From: a virus
IMG/VR virus record: IMGVR_UViG_3300013372_002329
Coordinates: 1-29,936 of that record
DNA length: 29,936 nucleotides
Strand: one strand, 5' to 3'
In this document: piece after piece, positions 21,693 to 29,248 of the stretch
How the letters are laid out: every line of letters begins with the position of its first letter
Position numbering within the stretch: position 1 is the stretch's first letter
Translations under genes and position numbers: made by a program
Notes under the pieces: generated by a model
The model's database searches: none
What the model was told of the DNA's origin: nothing
The model's input: the letters and a program-made list of their open reading frames with translations, nothing else

Positions 21693-22478
21693 ATGCTTAC
21701 GTCTCCACAAGTACAGTCAATCCGTAGGGATAACGCATATTCCATACCTAAACAACCGGGTGAAATATACAACTGCGTTGTTACAAGAGCAGGCAATGAC
21801 GGTCGCGTTCATGTTCATGTCCCTGAACTTGGAAGCGACCTCGGACCAATCATACCCATTGATACCGACCTGACAAAAAAATATAAAGCTGGCGACACGC
21901 TTATTGGAACATTCTTGACCTCAGCAATGACTAGTTTTATTATTTTTGGCTCAACAAAAACAACCAACCGTTCTTCTATTCTTATTTTCCCAACAGAAGA
22001 TGAAAGAACTTCAGTCATGGGAGAAACCCCCAGTGTTGGAACATTTTCCTACATCGTCAATACTTCTGCTGTCGCATATTGGGATGGCACTGCATGGTCC
22101 CAAATAACCGGTACCCCAGGAGCAGAAGGACCATCGGGTCCTAGTGGACCTCCGGGCCCCCAAGGAGACTGGTCAACCGCACAAAGTATTATCACATACA
22201 CAACAGCCACAACTGCTGGGGTACTCCAATCGAGTGCTGCAGGTAAACTGGTTTATAACACTGGTGCGCAAACAATAAGTGTTACCAGTGCAACTGGTTT
22301 TTCCGTAGGACAATCTGTAGATTTTGCAAGACTGGACAGTAATACTTTTACAATTTCAGCAGGGTCAGGTGCCACGGTTAATAGCACCCCTGCTAATACC
22401 CTTCGCGCCCAATACTCAGCCGCAAGCCTAATCTGTACCGCTTCTAATGTATATTTGCTCATTGGTGATTTAGGGTAA
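21693..22478 (+). CDS. Baseplate spike/needle protein with collagen-like linker
   Basis: A 261-residue protein after the hub gene, where gpV/gp5-type spike proteins lie. Residues ~20-90 form an OB-fold-like unit (GEIYNCVVTRAGNDGRVHVH, GDTLIGTFLTSAMTSFIIFG) as at the base of gpV. A short YWDGTAW module follows (~108-138), then six collagen-like G-X-Y triplets (140-157, GPSGPSGPPGPQG), which imply a trimer, and a beta-rich tip (~160-261) with SVTSATGFSVGQSVDF and SLICTASNVYLLIGD. The tip resembles fibre-tip modules rather than a lysozyme; no muramidase motif is visible. No clear Shine-Dalgarno is present at ATG 21693. Confidence 0.75.
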   Translation: MLTSPQVQSIRRDNAYSIPKQPGEIYNCVVTRAGNDGRVHVHVPELGSDLGPIIPIDTDLTKKYKAGDTLIGTFLTSAMTSFIIFGSTKTTNRSSILIFPTEDERTSVMGETPSVGTFSYIVNTSAVAYWDGTAWSQITGTPGAEGPSGPSGPPGPQGDWSTAQSIITYTTATTAGVLQSSAAGKLVYNTGAQTISVTSATGFSVGQSVDFARLDSNTFTISAGSGATVNSTPANTLRAQYSAASLICTASNVYLLIGDLG

Positions 22479-22481
22479 AAT
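22476..22481 (+). promoter_or_regulatory. Putative -10 element within the spike gene 3' end
   Basis: TAAAAT, preceded by GGG, lies 6 bases before ATG 22488 of a tiny frame. This is the same spacing as before the ferredoxin and 29030 genes. The stop codon of the spike gene (22476-22478) is its first half. Confidence 0.4.
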
Positions 22482-22487
22482 ACAGCC

Positions 22488-22523
22488 ATGACCAGGAAAA
22501 ACTTAGATATGTGGAACAATTAA
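22488..22523 (+). CDS. Possible 11-residue leader peptide (MTRKNLDMWNN)
   Basis: ATG 22488 begins six bases after TAAAAT, so the mRNA could be leaderless. The frame ends at TAA 22521-22523, exactly 2 bases before ATG 22526 of the gp25-like gene, which has no good Shine-Dalgarno. The layout matches 7553-7576. Too short to judge by coding statistics. Confidence 0.3.
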   Translation: MTRKNLDMWNN

Positions 22524-22525
22524 AC

Positions 22526-22822
22526 ATGAATACAATTAAATTTCCAATTAAATTCGACGGAAGCGGTGTTCAAAAACTGATTGATGGTGAATACGACTAT
22601 TACTCACAACTGTTGACAATTGCTCTACTTACGGAGCCTGGCGTTCAGCCCTTTACTCCAAGATTTGGAGTAAACGACCCCACGTTTACGACCATCGATA
22701 AGGGTTTATTCGTTTTAAACGCTTCTCGTTTTGTGCCAGAAGTTGAAATAACATCATTAAACATAATAGAAGACAACGGAACAATAGATGTTCAGTTTTC
22801 TTTTGTAATAACGGAAGCATAA
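22526..22822 (+). CDS. Baseplate wedge protein (gp25/GPW-like)
   Basis: A 98-residue protein of the GPW/gp25 family, the lysozyme-like fold wedge subunit that starts sheath assembly. It is recognised by the compact FPIKFDGSGVQKL beginning, the ALLTEPGVQPFTPRFGVN segment with the conserved Thr-x-x-G-x-x-(P)-x-x-P-x-F-G pattern, the VPEVEITSL strand and the C-terminal DVQFSFVITEA strand. I chose ATG 22526; an in-frame GTG at 22511 would add five residues but overlaps the possible leader peptide. It precedes the gp47/J gene by four bases, the usual order. Confidence 0.85.
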   Translation: MNTIKFPIKFDGSGVQKLIDGEYDYYSQLLTIALLTEPGVQPFTPRFGVNDPTFTTIDKGLFVLNASRFVPEVEITSLNIIEDNGTIDVQFSFVITEA

Positions 22823-22826
22823 ATAT

Positions 22827-24263
22827 ATGGCAGCAGATTTTTCACAATACGTAGACCTTACTATTTACGATAAACAGCCTGGAGACATGTACCTGGAAGC
22901 CATAGAGATGGCTCGCTTAACCATGCCTGAGTTTACGCTTAGAGCGGGAACTGTAGAAGATGCAATATTTCAGGCCATGGCGTGGATTGGCTGGACAAAA
23001 GCCAGCGCTATGAACAGGGTTCCAGACAGACTAATGGCGGGCATTCTTTCAATGATGGGCGTAACAGCGCAAACTGCTTCTTCGGCAGAGGTGTCGGTTA
23101 CGGTTGTTGCAGACTCTTACGAAGGTGCGACAATACCTCCTGGAACAGTTTTTGGATACTCGGTTCCATTTGAAGATGAAATTCTTGATTACGTATTTTA
23201 CACTGTTGAAGCATTGGAAATTCCTTCTGATGAATCTCCATCCCCGGGCGACCCGTTTCCTTCTGGTCAAGTTCTTACCCAGTGTTTTACTCCTGGCGTT
23301 ATTCCTTATGTCGACCCAGGGACTCCTCTTTCCATCTTGACTCCGTCAACATCGATTCTTAGCGCACAGGCTTATACGGACTTTCAAAACGGAACAAACG
23401 ACGAAACGTCTGCAGGATTTTTATCTAGGTCCGTTTCTTATCTTTCCTCCCTTGCTTCAACCCTAGTCAAAGCAAGCCAGGTTGATGCTTTCGTATCAAA
23501 TGGGTATTCAGGATTAGTCGGCCGTGTTCGAACCTATGACTTAACAGACGGCACTGATACCGGAATTATTGCAACAAGCAAAACAAAAGCAATTACAAAC
23601 GTGACAATAACTAGCAGCGTTGCAACAATAACAATTGGCTCTAACCATCAGTTTGAAGTTGGGGACATAGTGACAGTTTCGGGATTGACAAACACTGTAT
23701 GTAATGGCACCTATACATTAACGGCAGTCGGTGGAACCACCATCTCCTATCCAAGAACTGGTTCTATCTCCAACCCTGTTGACTCAGGAACGGTTGCTAA
23801 GGGAGTTGACGTTGTTGGGTACATTACAGTGTTTGTATATGGAAATGGTAATTTTCTTACAGAAACACAGCTTGACGATATTCAATATGAAGTTGCCAAC
23901 AAAGCTATTCCGGGTCTTATTGTTAACGTACGTAACGTTGAACTTCTTTCATTAGGTATTACCGCCTCTGTTGTTCTTGACTCAAATTACGACCAAGAAC
24001 CACTGCAACAAACTGTAGAAAACTCTCTTATTGAATACCTAAGCCCAAATTCTTATCCAACATCAGAAGATGCAGTTAGGGTTAATCAATTAGTTGCAAT
24101 AATTAGCTCTATCCCTGGAGTTAGGTACGTTAGCTCTCTTTCATTAAGTCCAGGAACTGGAAATTGGCTTCCGCAAATTGACACAAACCTAGAACCCGCA
24201 AACAAGGGTTGGGCTCCAAGAATCACCCCTGATGATTTAACAATTTCATATACGGTGGTTTAG
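22827..24263 (+). CDS. Baseplate wedge protein (gp47/J-like) with inserted beta module
   Basis: A 478-residue protein of the Baseplate_J family. The N-terminal part has MYLEAIEMARLTMPEF and an early helical region; ATIPPGTVFGYSV is the conserved strand region; DAFVSNGYSGLVGRVRTYDL and GYITVFVYGNGN lead to the C-terminal domain with EDAVRVNQLVAIISSIPGVR. Between RTYDLTDG and GVDVVGYITVF, where relatives run straight on, an ~80-residue beta module (residues ~249-324) is inserted. The same module occurs in the 18148-20046 product. The protein forms the outer ring of the wedge with gp25 and the gpI-like protein. ATG 22827 follows GGAAG. Confidence 0.87.
   Translation: MAADFSQYVDLTIYDKQPGDMYLEAIEMARLTMPEFTLRAGTVEDAIFQAMAWIGWTKASAMNRVPDRLMAGILSMMGVTAQTASSAEVSVTVVADSYEGATIPPGTVFGYSVPFEDEILDYVFYTVEALEIPSDESPSPGDPFPSGQVLTQCFTPGVIPYVDPGTPLSILTPSTSILSAQAYTDFQNGTNDETSAGFLSRSVSYLSSLASTLVKASQVDAFVSNGYSGLVGRVRTYDLTDGTDTGIIATSKTKAITNVTITSSVATITIGSNHQFEVGDIVTVSGLTNTVCNGTYTLTAVGGTTISYPRTGSISNPVDSGTVAKGVDVVGYITVFVYGNGNFLTETQLDDIQYEVANKAIPGLIVNVRNVELLSLGITASVVLDSNYDQEPLQQTVENSLIEYLSPNSYPTSEDAVRVNQLVAIISSIPGVRYVSSLSLSPGTGNWLPQIDTNLEPANKGWAPRITPDDLTISYTVV
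23571..23798 (+). repeat. Copy 2 of the shared ~80-residue beta module
   Basis: Residues ~249-324 of the J-like wedge protein, homologous to 18295-18540. Shared text includes VTVSGLTNT, CNGTY/YNGTY and TTISY. The module interrupts an otherwise continuous J-family fold. Confidence 0.85.
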
Positions 24264-24265
24264 TC

Positions 24266-25969
24266 GTGGCAAAAACTTCCAATAGGCTCTCTCAATACAA
24301 CGCCCTAGAGTCAAAAGCAAGACTGACAAAAGCTGCGCTACCTCTAGCCAGCGATACGTACCCAGTTGTTCAATGGTCGACAAACGAAGATGTTCTTTAT
24401 GACCCTGGGGTAAGTCATTTGGTTTTAAAAGTTTCTAAAGCTTATTTGCCGAGTGTTGGTGACCCAATAAGAGTTACGGGAATAGTTTTCAGTACCGTTT
24501 TGGGAGAGCCAACTGACGTTACATATACTCCAATCGGAACAGACACTAACCCAGTCACGCTGAACAACTCATACAATATTGTTGAAATTACTAGCGACGC
24601 AACCTATCACTACCTGCATGTAGAAATAATAGGTTTTTCTTCATCAGTAGGGGAGCTAACTTCTACCAGCACTTCTGCCACTGTCTCCTATCCTTACCCA
24701 CACCAATGGACATGTACGGGTGGAACAATATCTACAATTTCTGAAATATTTGATGTTACTTCTAGGTATTCAATAAAAGTTAATCCAAGCGGAACAGAAC
24801 CGGTAACTTTAAAACTTTTTGGTAAATCCCCCATGCTTCTTGGAGACAACGGCAAAGATTTTTCTTTTAATGGAAAAATTTATTGCAATCGTCAAACATC
24901 CGTTGCATGCACTTTGGTTTACTCAGAATGGGTTGGACTTGAAAGCCAAGAGCCAGTTGTCTCGACTATTTATCCAGGACGATTTTCTTCTTTTAGAAGC
25001 AATGTAGAAATGCTTCCACTTTCTGAAGAAGAAACTTTTAACTTTGATATATCAATTACGCTTACAGGACACGGCGGTCTGCCTATTTACCTTACGTCTC
25101 CGCACTTGATAGAGGATTTTCTTTACTATTCAAGCCCTTATGTTTACAATGCTATTCCTTTTATGCCTGATTTTTATTGGGAGATAGATTTAGCACAGAC
25201 AAATCCTTCTGCTCCATTGCATAGGCTCATGGATTGCATGATGACTGGAGCCAGGGATGTGGACGAAGAGTATCTTCGTATTTATAGCTATGAACCTGCT
25301 GAACTTTCTGTTCTTTCCGACCAATATGTAACAAACAACACACATAGCACTTTGGTAAATCCGCAGTATGTTGATTCAAAAAACGCTCCTTGGTTGTCTC
25401 AGTTCAATGGTCACAAGCTAAAGAAAAATATTAAATATCTTTACAACGGGCTAACGGACGTAACATACGAAACTCCGCAAGACATGTTCACCTCTGTTGG
25501 GGCTATTGAGTCTTTTGTTAAATGGCAACTTTCTACCGGATACTACGGAAGAGCTGCTGGAACAAAAGACGCAATCAGAGAAGCAACCAGACAGGTTCTC
25601 CATTACACAAAAGATGGAGAAGATTCCTCATACTATATTTTCATAATTCCTCATTTTGATAGTGACCCATTTAAAATTATGATTGAGACACTTCTTAATG
25701 AAACCTTTGACTGTGAAAACGATGGTGACGAAAGTTATGCAATACTTGACGCTGTAGAAATGGCAAAACCTATGGGGTTCAAGATTTATCACCGGGCCGT
25801 GGCTGTGGTTGAGTTTAAGATTGGCGACACTCTTTCAGGCACGTTGCCAGACGGAACATTTGTGGCAGGAAACCCAATTGGAGACGCTGTTGACGGCATG
25901 TACCCACTAGGAAACGTCGTCCCCAATGACGCAACAGGAACCCCTGAAGACGGTATAAGTCTTACATAA
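24266..25969 (+). CDS. Tail protein, gpI-like with long N-terminal beta region
   Basis: A 567-residue protein starting at GTG 24266, two bases after the wedge stop. Residues ~1-285 are beta-rich and Thr/Ser-rich, perhaps adhesion or baseplate-arm domains. From ~290 on (NAIPFMPDFYWEIDLAQ, APLHRLMDCMMTGARDVDEE, LKKNIKYLYNGL, ESFVKWQLSTGYYGRAAGTK and DAIREATRQVL) the pattern matches P2 gpI-type tail proteins, which link the J-like wedge to the fibres. The C-terminal stretch MAKPMGFKIYHRAV is also typical of gpI. Its place after gp25 and gp47/J supports the call; the N-terminal extension is longer than in P2. Confidence 0.75.
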   Translation: MAKTSNRLSQYNALESKARLTKAALPLASDTYPVVQWSTNEDVLYDPGVSHLVLKVSKAYLPSVGDPIRVTGIVFSTVLGEPTDVTYTPIGTDTNPVTLNNSYNIVEITSDATYHYLHVEIIGFSSSVGELTSTSTSATVSYPYPHQWTCTGGTISTISEIFDVTSRYSIKVNPSGTEPVTLKLFGKSPMLLGDNGKDFSFNGKIYCNRQTSVACTLVYSEWVGLESQEPVVSTIYPGRFSSFRSNVEMLPLSEEETFNFDISITLTGHGGLPIYLTSPHLIEDFLYYSSPYVYNAIPFMPDFYWEIDLAQTNPSAPLHRLMDCMMTGARDVDEEYLRIYSYEPAELSVLSDQYVTNNTHSTLVNPQYVDSKNAPWLSQFNGHKLKKNIKYLYNGLTDVTYETPQDMFTSVGAIESFVKWQLSTGYYGRAAGTKDAIREATRQVLHYTKDGEDSSYYIFIIPHFDSDPFKIMIETLLNETFDCENDGDESYAILDAVEMAKPMGFKIYHRAVAVVEFKIGDTLSGTLPDGTFVAGNPIGDAVDGMYPLGNVVPNDATGTPEDGISLT

Positions 25970-25988
25970 CAGACACAATTGCCTTAGA

Positions 25989-25997
25989 TGGTAAAAT
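25989..25997 (+). promoter_or_regulatory. Extended -10 promoter of the fibre genes
   Basis: TGGTAAAAT (TG-N-TAAAAT) lies 21 bases before ATG 26019. Here a strong GGAGG (26010-26014) follows, so the transcript would have a short ordinary leader. This is the same nonamer that precedes the ferredoxin gene. Confidence 0.5.
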
Positions 25998-26018
25998 TAA
26001 AGCAATAACGGAGGAAAA

Positions 26019-26894
26019 ATGGCTGGCGCAGGAATAAAGAAATTTACGGTAGGGGAAGCACTATCGGACGTTGAGATTAATACGTATCTCATGGACCAAA
26101 CTGTCCCCGTTTTTGTAAACGCTGCCGCTAGAGACTCCGCCTTTGGTGGAGATGGAGAACCAACCCTTTCTGAGGGTCGTCTTTGCTACCTGCAAAGCAC
26201 CAAAGTTATTCAGTACTACAACGGCGTTACGTGGTCAGACTCTGGACAGTTTACTGTTGCCGACAACGGTATTACAGCAGCCAAGCTCAAAAGCGACGTT
26301 GTTGGCGAAGAGGCGGTCACTACCGCAAAAGTAAGGGCCGGAGCAATAACGACGGACAAGCTTGACGGAACTGCTCTTTCAGAAGCTGTGACCACGGCAA
26401 AGATTAGAAACGGTGCTGTTACATCAGGAAAGCTTGCATCCGATTTAACGCTTTCTGGAATAACAACACTTTCGGGTACTGGCAAAATACAACAACTAAT
26501 AGAAAAAGCCGTACATTCCAGTGGAGCTCTTAACGGCCAACAGACACTCAATGTTGACAATGGTGCAATATATTACTATTCAGGCACGCACACAGGTGAC
26601 TTTTCGTTCAAAATAACATCAACCAACTCTCTTGGCTCAGATATGTTAACGCATGAAACTATTACCGTTGTTGCCTTTTGTGTACAAGGAACTACAGCAA
26701 GAAAACTTGACGCCATCACTATTGATACATTGACCACTGGAGTAACGGTTCGATGGTTTGGTGGTTCTTCGTATCCTGTTGGCAACGCTTCAATAACTGG
26801 TGGTCCATCATCGATTGACGTTTATACAATAACGGTCATGAAAACATCAGCCGGATTTGACGTTTTTGCTAGCCAGTCCTCATTTAAGGGATAA
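26019..26894 (+). CDS. Tail fibre protein with repeated TTAKLxxGAIT segments
   Basis: A 291-residue protein with a strong GGAGG before ATG 26019. Residues ~30-75 hold the tail-associated pattern SEGRLCYLQSTKVIQYYNGV-TW, related to the YWDGTAW module in the spike. Residues ~78-148 are repeats of the type NGITAAKLKSDVVGEEAVTT / AKVRAGAITTDKLDG / AKIRNGAVTSGKLASDL, typical of trimeric fibre shafts. The C-terminal ~140 residues form a beta-rich tip (ALNGQQTLNVDNGAIYYYSG, later SIDVYTITVMKTSAGFDVFA) that may contact the receptor. It precedes the FN3 fibre by two bases; both probably belong to the same adhesion apparatus. Confidence 0.8.
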   Translation: MAGAGIKKFTVGEALSDVEINTYLMDQTVPVFVNAAARDSAFGGDGEPTLSEGRLCYLQSTKVIQYYNGVTWSDSGQFTVADNGITAAKLKSDVVGEEAVTTAKVRAGAITTDKLDGTALSEAVTTAKIRNGAVTSGKLASDLTLSGITTLSGTGKIQQLIEKAVHSSGALNGQQTLNVDNGAIYYYSGTHTGDFSFKITSTNSLGSDMLTHETITVVAFCVQGTTARKLDAITIDTLTTGVTVRWFGGSSYPVGNASITGGPSSIDVYTITVMKTSAGFDVFASQSSFKG

Positions 26895-26896
26895 TA

Positions 26897-29020
26897 ATGC
26901 CTCTTCTTGGAGCCAGGGCTACTGCATCTAGAGCCTATTTTGGTGAAAAACAAAAACCAGGAGCGCCAATAATCACCTCGTCAACGCCGGGTGTTTCTTC
27001 TCTTTCTATTGCCTTCACTGCTCCAGTATTTAACGGCGGGCTATCAATCACTAGATACGAGCAAGCTTACTCAACGGACAACTCAACATTTAGTCCGTGG
27101 GCGTTAGCTGGTTCGGCTACAACTCCACCAACATCTCCAGTAACAGTAAGCGGATTAACAAACGGTCAGCCTTATTTTGTAAAGATAAGAGCCGTCAATA
27201 ACTTGGGTGCTGGTCCAGAATCAAACGTCTGGAATACAACAACAACCCCAAGAACCACCCCTCCTCCTCCAACATTGACTTCCATAACACGCGGATACAG
27301 GGAGTTGACGCTTGCTTTTACGGCACCGGGATTTAACGGTGGAACCGCTATAACTAATTATGAGTTTTCAACTAACAATGGAGTTTCTTGGACCTCAATG
27401 GGACAATCAGGTACTGCGAACTATACAATAACAAGCCTTACGGATTTTACAAGTTACAACGTCCGTATCAGGGCTGTAAACGCTGTTGGTCCAGGAACTG
27501 ACAGCAATACAGTGATTGGTACCACGGCGGGTGTAACAAACGCTCCAATAAGTTTAAACGCCAACAGCGGAGTAGGCCAGTCACCACTTTCCTGGACTGC
27601 CCCAGACCCCAACGGTTCAGCAATATCTGACTACATAGTTCAGCGTTCTACTTCTTCTAACTTTTCTTCAGATGTTGTAACTTTTGCAGACGGCGTATCT
27701 GCCAGTACCTCTACTACGGTTACAGGACTAGCGGCATCAACCACTTACTACTTCAGGGTTGCTTCAGTTAACCAAGTAGGTCAGAGCGGATGGTCTTCCA
27801 TAGCCTCAGCAGCAACAGCTGGGGTTCCTTCTCAGATGACAGCTCCAACAAGTTCTGCCGGAGATAGGACCTTTACGATTTCCTGGTCTACTCCAGCAAA
27901 CAACGGAAGCGCTATAAGCAGCTACACGGTTCAGTATTCTTTAAACGGCGGCTCAAGTTGGTCCACTGCAGAAACGTTCTCGTCTGGCTCAACGGAATTT
28001 ACCAATCGTTCTAAATCGTGGGTCTTAAACAACGGTCCTGCGCACATCGGTCGAGTCTTGGCAACAAACGCTGTTGGCAGTGGAACATATAGCTCTGCAT
28101 CTGCTGGAAGCACTCCTACTTTTGCTATACCAGTATTTGTTTCAGTAAGTGCTAGTTACAACTCAGAATCCACCCCAAATGAGAGAAGGGTCGAATGGAC
28201 CATAAATCCAACTGATGTTAGGGATTCTACGTCTACTGCCGGAACAACAACAAGAATTTATCTTCAGCGTATGGTTGCAGATAATACGTGGCAAAACGCA
28301 GCACAGGGTGAAGTCCTTGTTGCTACGTACACTGGAAACCAAAACTATAGTGGCGGTGGTTCGAGTTTTGCAACCTCAGGTACTGTTACGGCCGGTCAAC
28401 AATACCGTATTCGGGCAGAGCAGTTTTCGACTCAAGATACTGATTATGTTCTTACGACAGGATGGACAAACCTTGCTGTCATAGGACAGCAGAGTCGTCA
28501 ACCAGATTCATACCTTGAATGGCAGGGTGCAATAACAGACACAGCCGAAATTGTCTACACGACTGGCGAATTTACGGTTACAGGAAACACTTTTACCCAG
28601 CTTTCAACAAGGTCTATTCCGGGAGTAAATACTGAAACCGAAGGCAGCGTACAATGGGCTGTTAGATATCTTATGGTAAATTCTATTAGCCAAGGAAACG
28701 GGTCTGCGTCAACTCCGTCGCGTCACTTTTTTATTGATTACAGTGGAACAAGCACTACGTTGCCGTCAAGCAGTAGCCCCCCCTCAGGAGATGGTCAGCG
28801 AAGCTCGCTTAGTTACAATTGGCCTGGTGCTTCAAACAACGAGATGAACTACCTCTTTGACGTTAGCCCCAATACGGACTTTGGAAACGCAGGAGCAGGA
28901 AGAGTTCGTGTATATGGTAACGGAAACTTTGACTTTTCAAGTGACCTTGACGTAATAATTCAGGCTTGGGGAAACAAGCGGACGCGCGTAAAGGTTACAC
29001 CACCACCCGTAACGTGGTAA
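26897..29020 (+). CDS. Tail fibre/adhesin with four fibronectin type III domains
   Basis: A 707-residue protein beginning MPLLGARATASRAYFGEKQK. Four FN3 domains follow at about residues 21-119, 122-212, 213-309 and 310-408. Each has the proline start, the central (S/T)W-or-F-TAP-x-x-NGG/NGS-AI-x-x-Y segment (e.g. AFTAPGFNGGTAITNYEF) and the LxxxTxYxxRVxAVNxxG strand (e.g. YNVRIRAVNAVG). The C-terminal ~300 residues are beta-rich, Ser/Asn-rich and unrecognised; they may be the receptor-binding tip. FN3 repeats in phage tails are thought to bind carbohydrate or the cell surface weakly and spread by horizontal transfer. The gene's own stop (29018-29020) lies in the putative -10 of the next gene. 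Confidence 0.85.
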   Translation: MPLLGARATASRAYFGEKQKPGAPIITSSTPGVSSLSIAFTAPVFNGGLSITRYEQAYSTDNSTFSPWALAGSATTPPTSPVTVSGLTNGQPYFVKIRAVNNLGAGPESNVWNTTTTPRTTPPPPTLTSITRGYRELTLAFTAPGFNGGTAITNYEFSTNNGVSWTSMGQSGTANYTITSLTDFTSYNVRIRAVNAVGPGTDSNTVIGTTAGVTNAPISLNANSGVGQSPLSWTAPDPNGSAISDYIVQRSTSSNFSSDVVTFADGVSASTSTTVTGLAASTTYYFRVASVNQVGQSGWSSIASAATAGVPSQMTAPTSSAGDRTFTISWSTPANNGSAISSYTVQYSLNGGSSWSTAETFSSGSTEFTNRSKSWVLNNGPAHIGRVLATNAVGSGTYSSASAGSTPTFAIPVFVSVSASYNSESTPNERRVEWTINPTDVRDSTSTAGTTTRIYLQRMVADNTWQNAAQGEVLVATYTGNQNYSGGGSSFATSGTVTAGQQYRIRAEQFSTQDTDYVLTTGWTNLAVIGQQSRQPDSYLEWQGAITDTAEIVYTTGEFTVTGNTFTQLSTRSIPGVNTETEGSVQWAVRYLMVNSISQGNGSASTPSRHFFIDYSGTSTTLPSSSSPPSGDGQRSSLSYNWPGASNNEMNYLFDVSPNTDFGNAGAGRVRVYGNGNFDFSSDLDVIIQAWGNKRTRVKVTPPPVTW

Positions 29021-29023
29021 TGT
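29015..29023 (+). promoter_or_regulatory. Extended -10 promoter of the Cys-rich small gene (leaderless)
   Basis: TGGTAATGT (TG-N-TAATGT) ends six bases before ATG 29030 and overlaps the stop of the fibre gene. There is no Shine-Dalgarno before 29030. The geometry equals that of the ferredoxin gene. Confidence 0.4.
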
Positions 29024-29029
29024 TTAAAC

Positions 29030-29248
29030 ATGCGTGAAGAAATTGGCAAAAACCAAAAATCTAGCCCTACTGACTTTTTGAAGTCTGACACCGAGTTTGC
29101 ACCGACCGCACTCCAGCGTGAGCGTTACTCAATTTGTAAAGAGTGCCCAGAACTTACAAAAGTTACAAAACAATGTAAGCAGTGTGGTTGTTTCATGAAC
29201 CTAAAGGTAAGACTCAATCACGCAGTGTGCCCACTAGACAAGTGGTGA
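29030..29248 (+). CDS. Small cysteine-rich zinc-ribbon-like protein (DUF6171-type)
   Basis: A 72-residue protein with cysteines C36, C39, C49, C52, C54 and C67 in the order C-x2-C-x9-C-x2-C-G-C-...-C-P-L-D-K-W. This is the pattern of a conserved phage family of small zinc-binding proteins found near tail genes in many marine and freshwater phages, including cyanophages. The function is not known to me; a structural or chaperone role is possible. ATG 29030 has no Shine-Dalgarno but sits six bases after a TANNNT-type -10. The gene's 3' end overlaps that of the convergent glycosyltransferase by 15 bases. Confidence 0.72.
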   Translation: MREEIGKNQKSSPTDFLKSDTEFAPTALQRERYSICKECPELTKVTKQCKQCGCFMNLKVRLNHAVCPLDKW

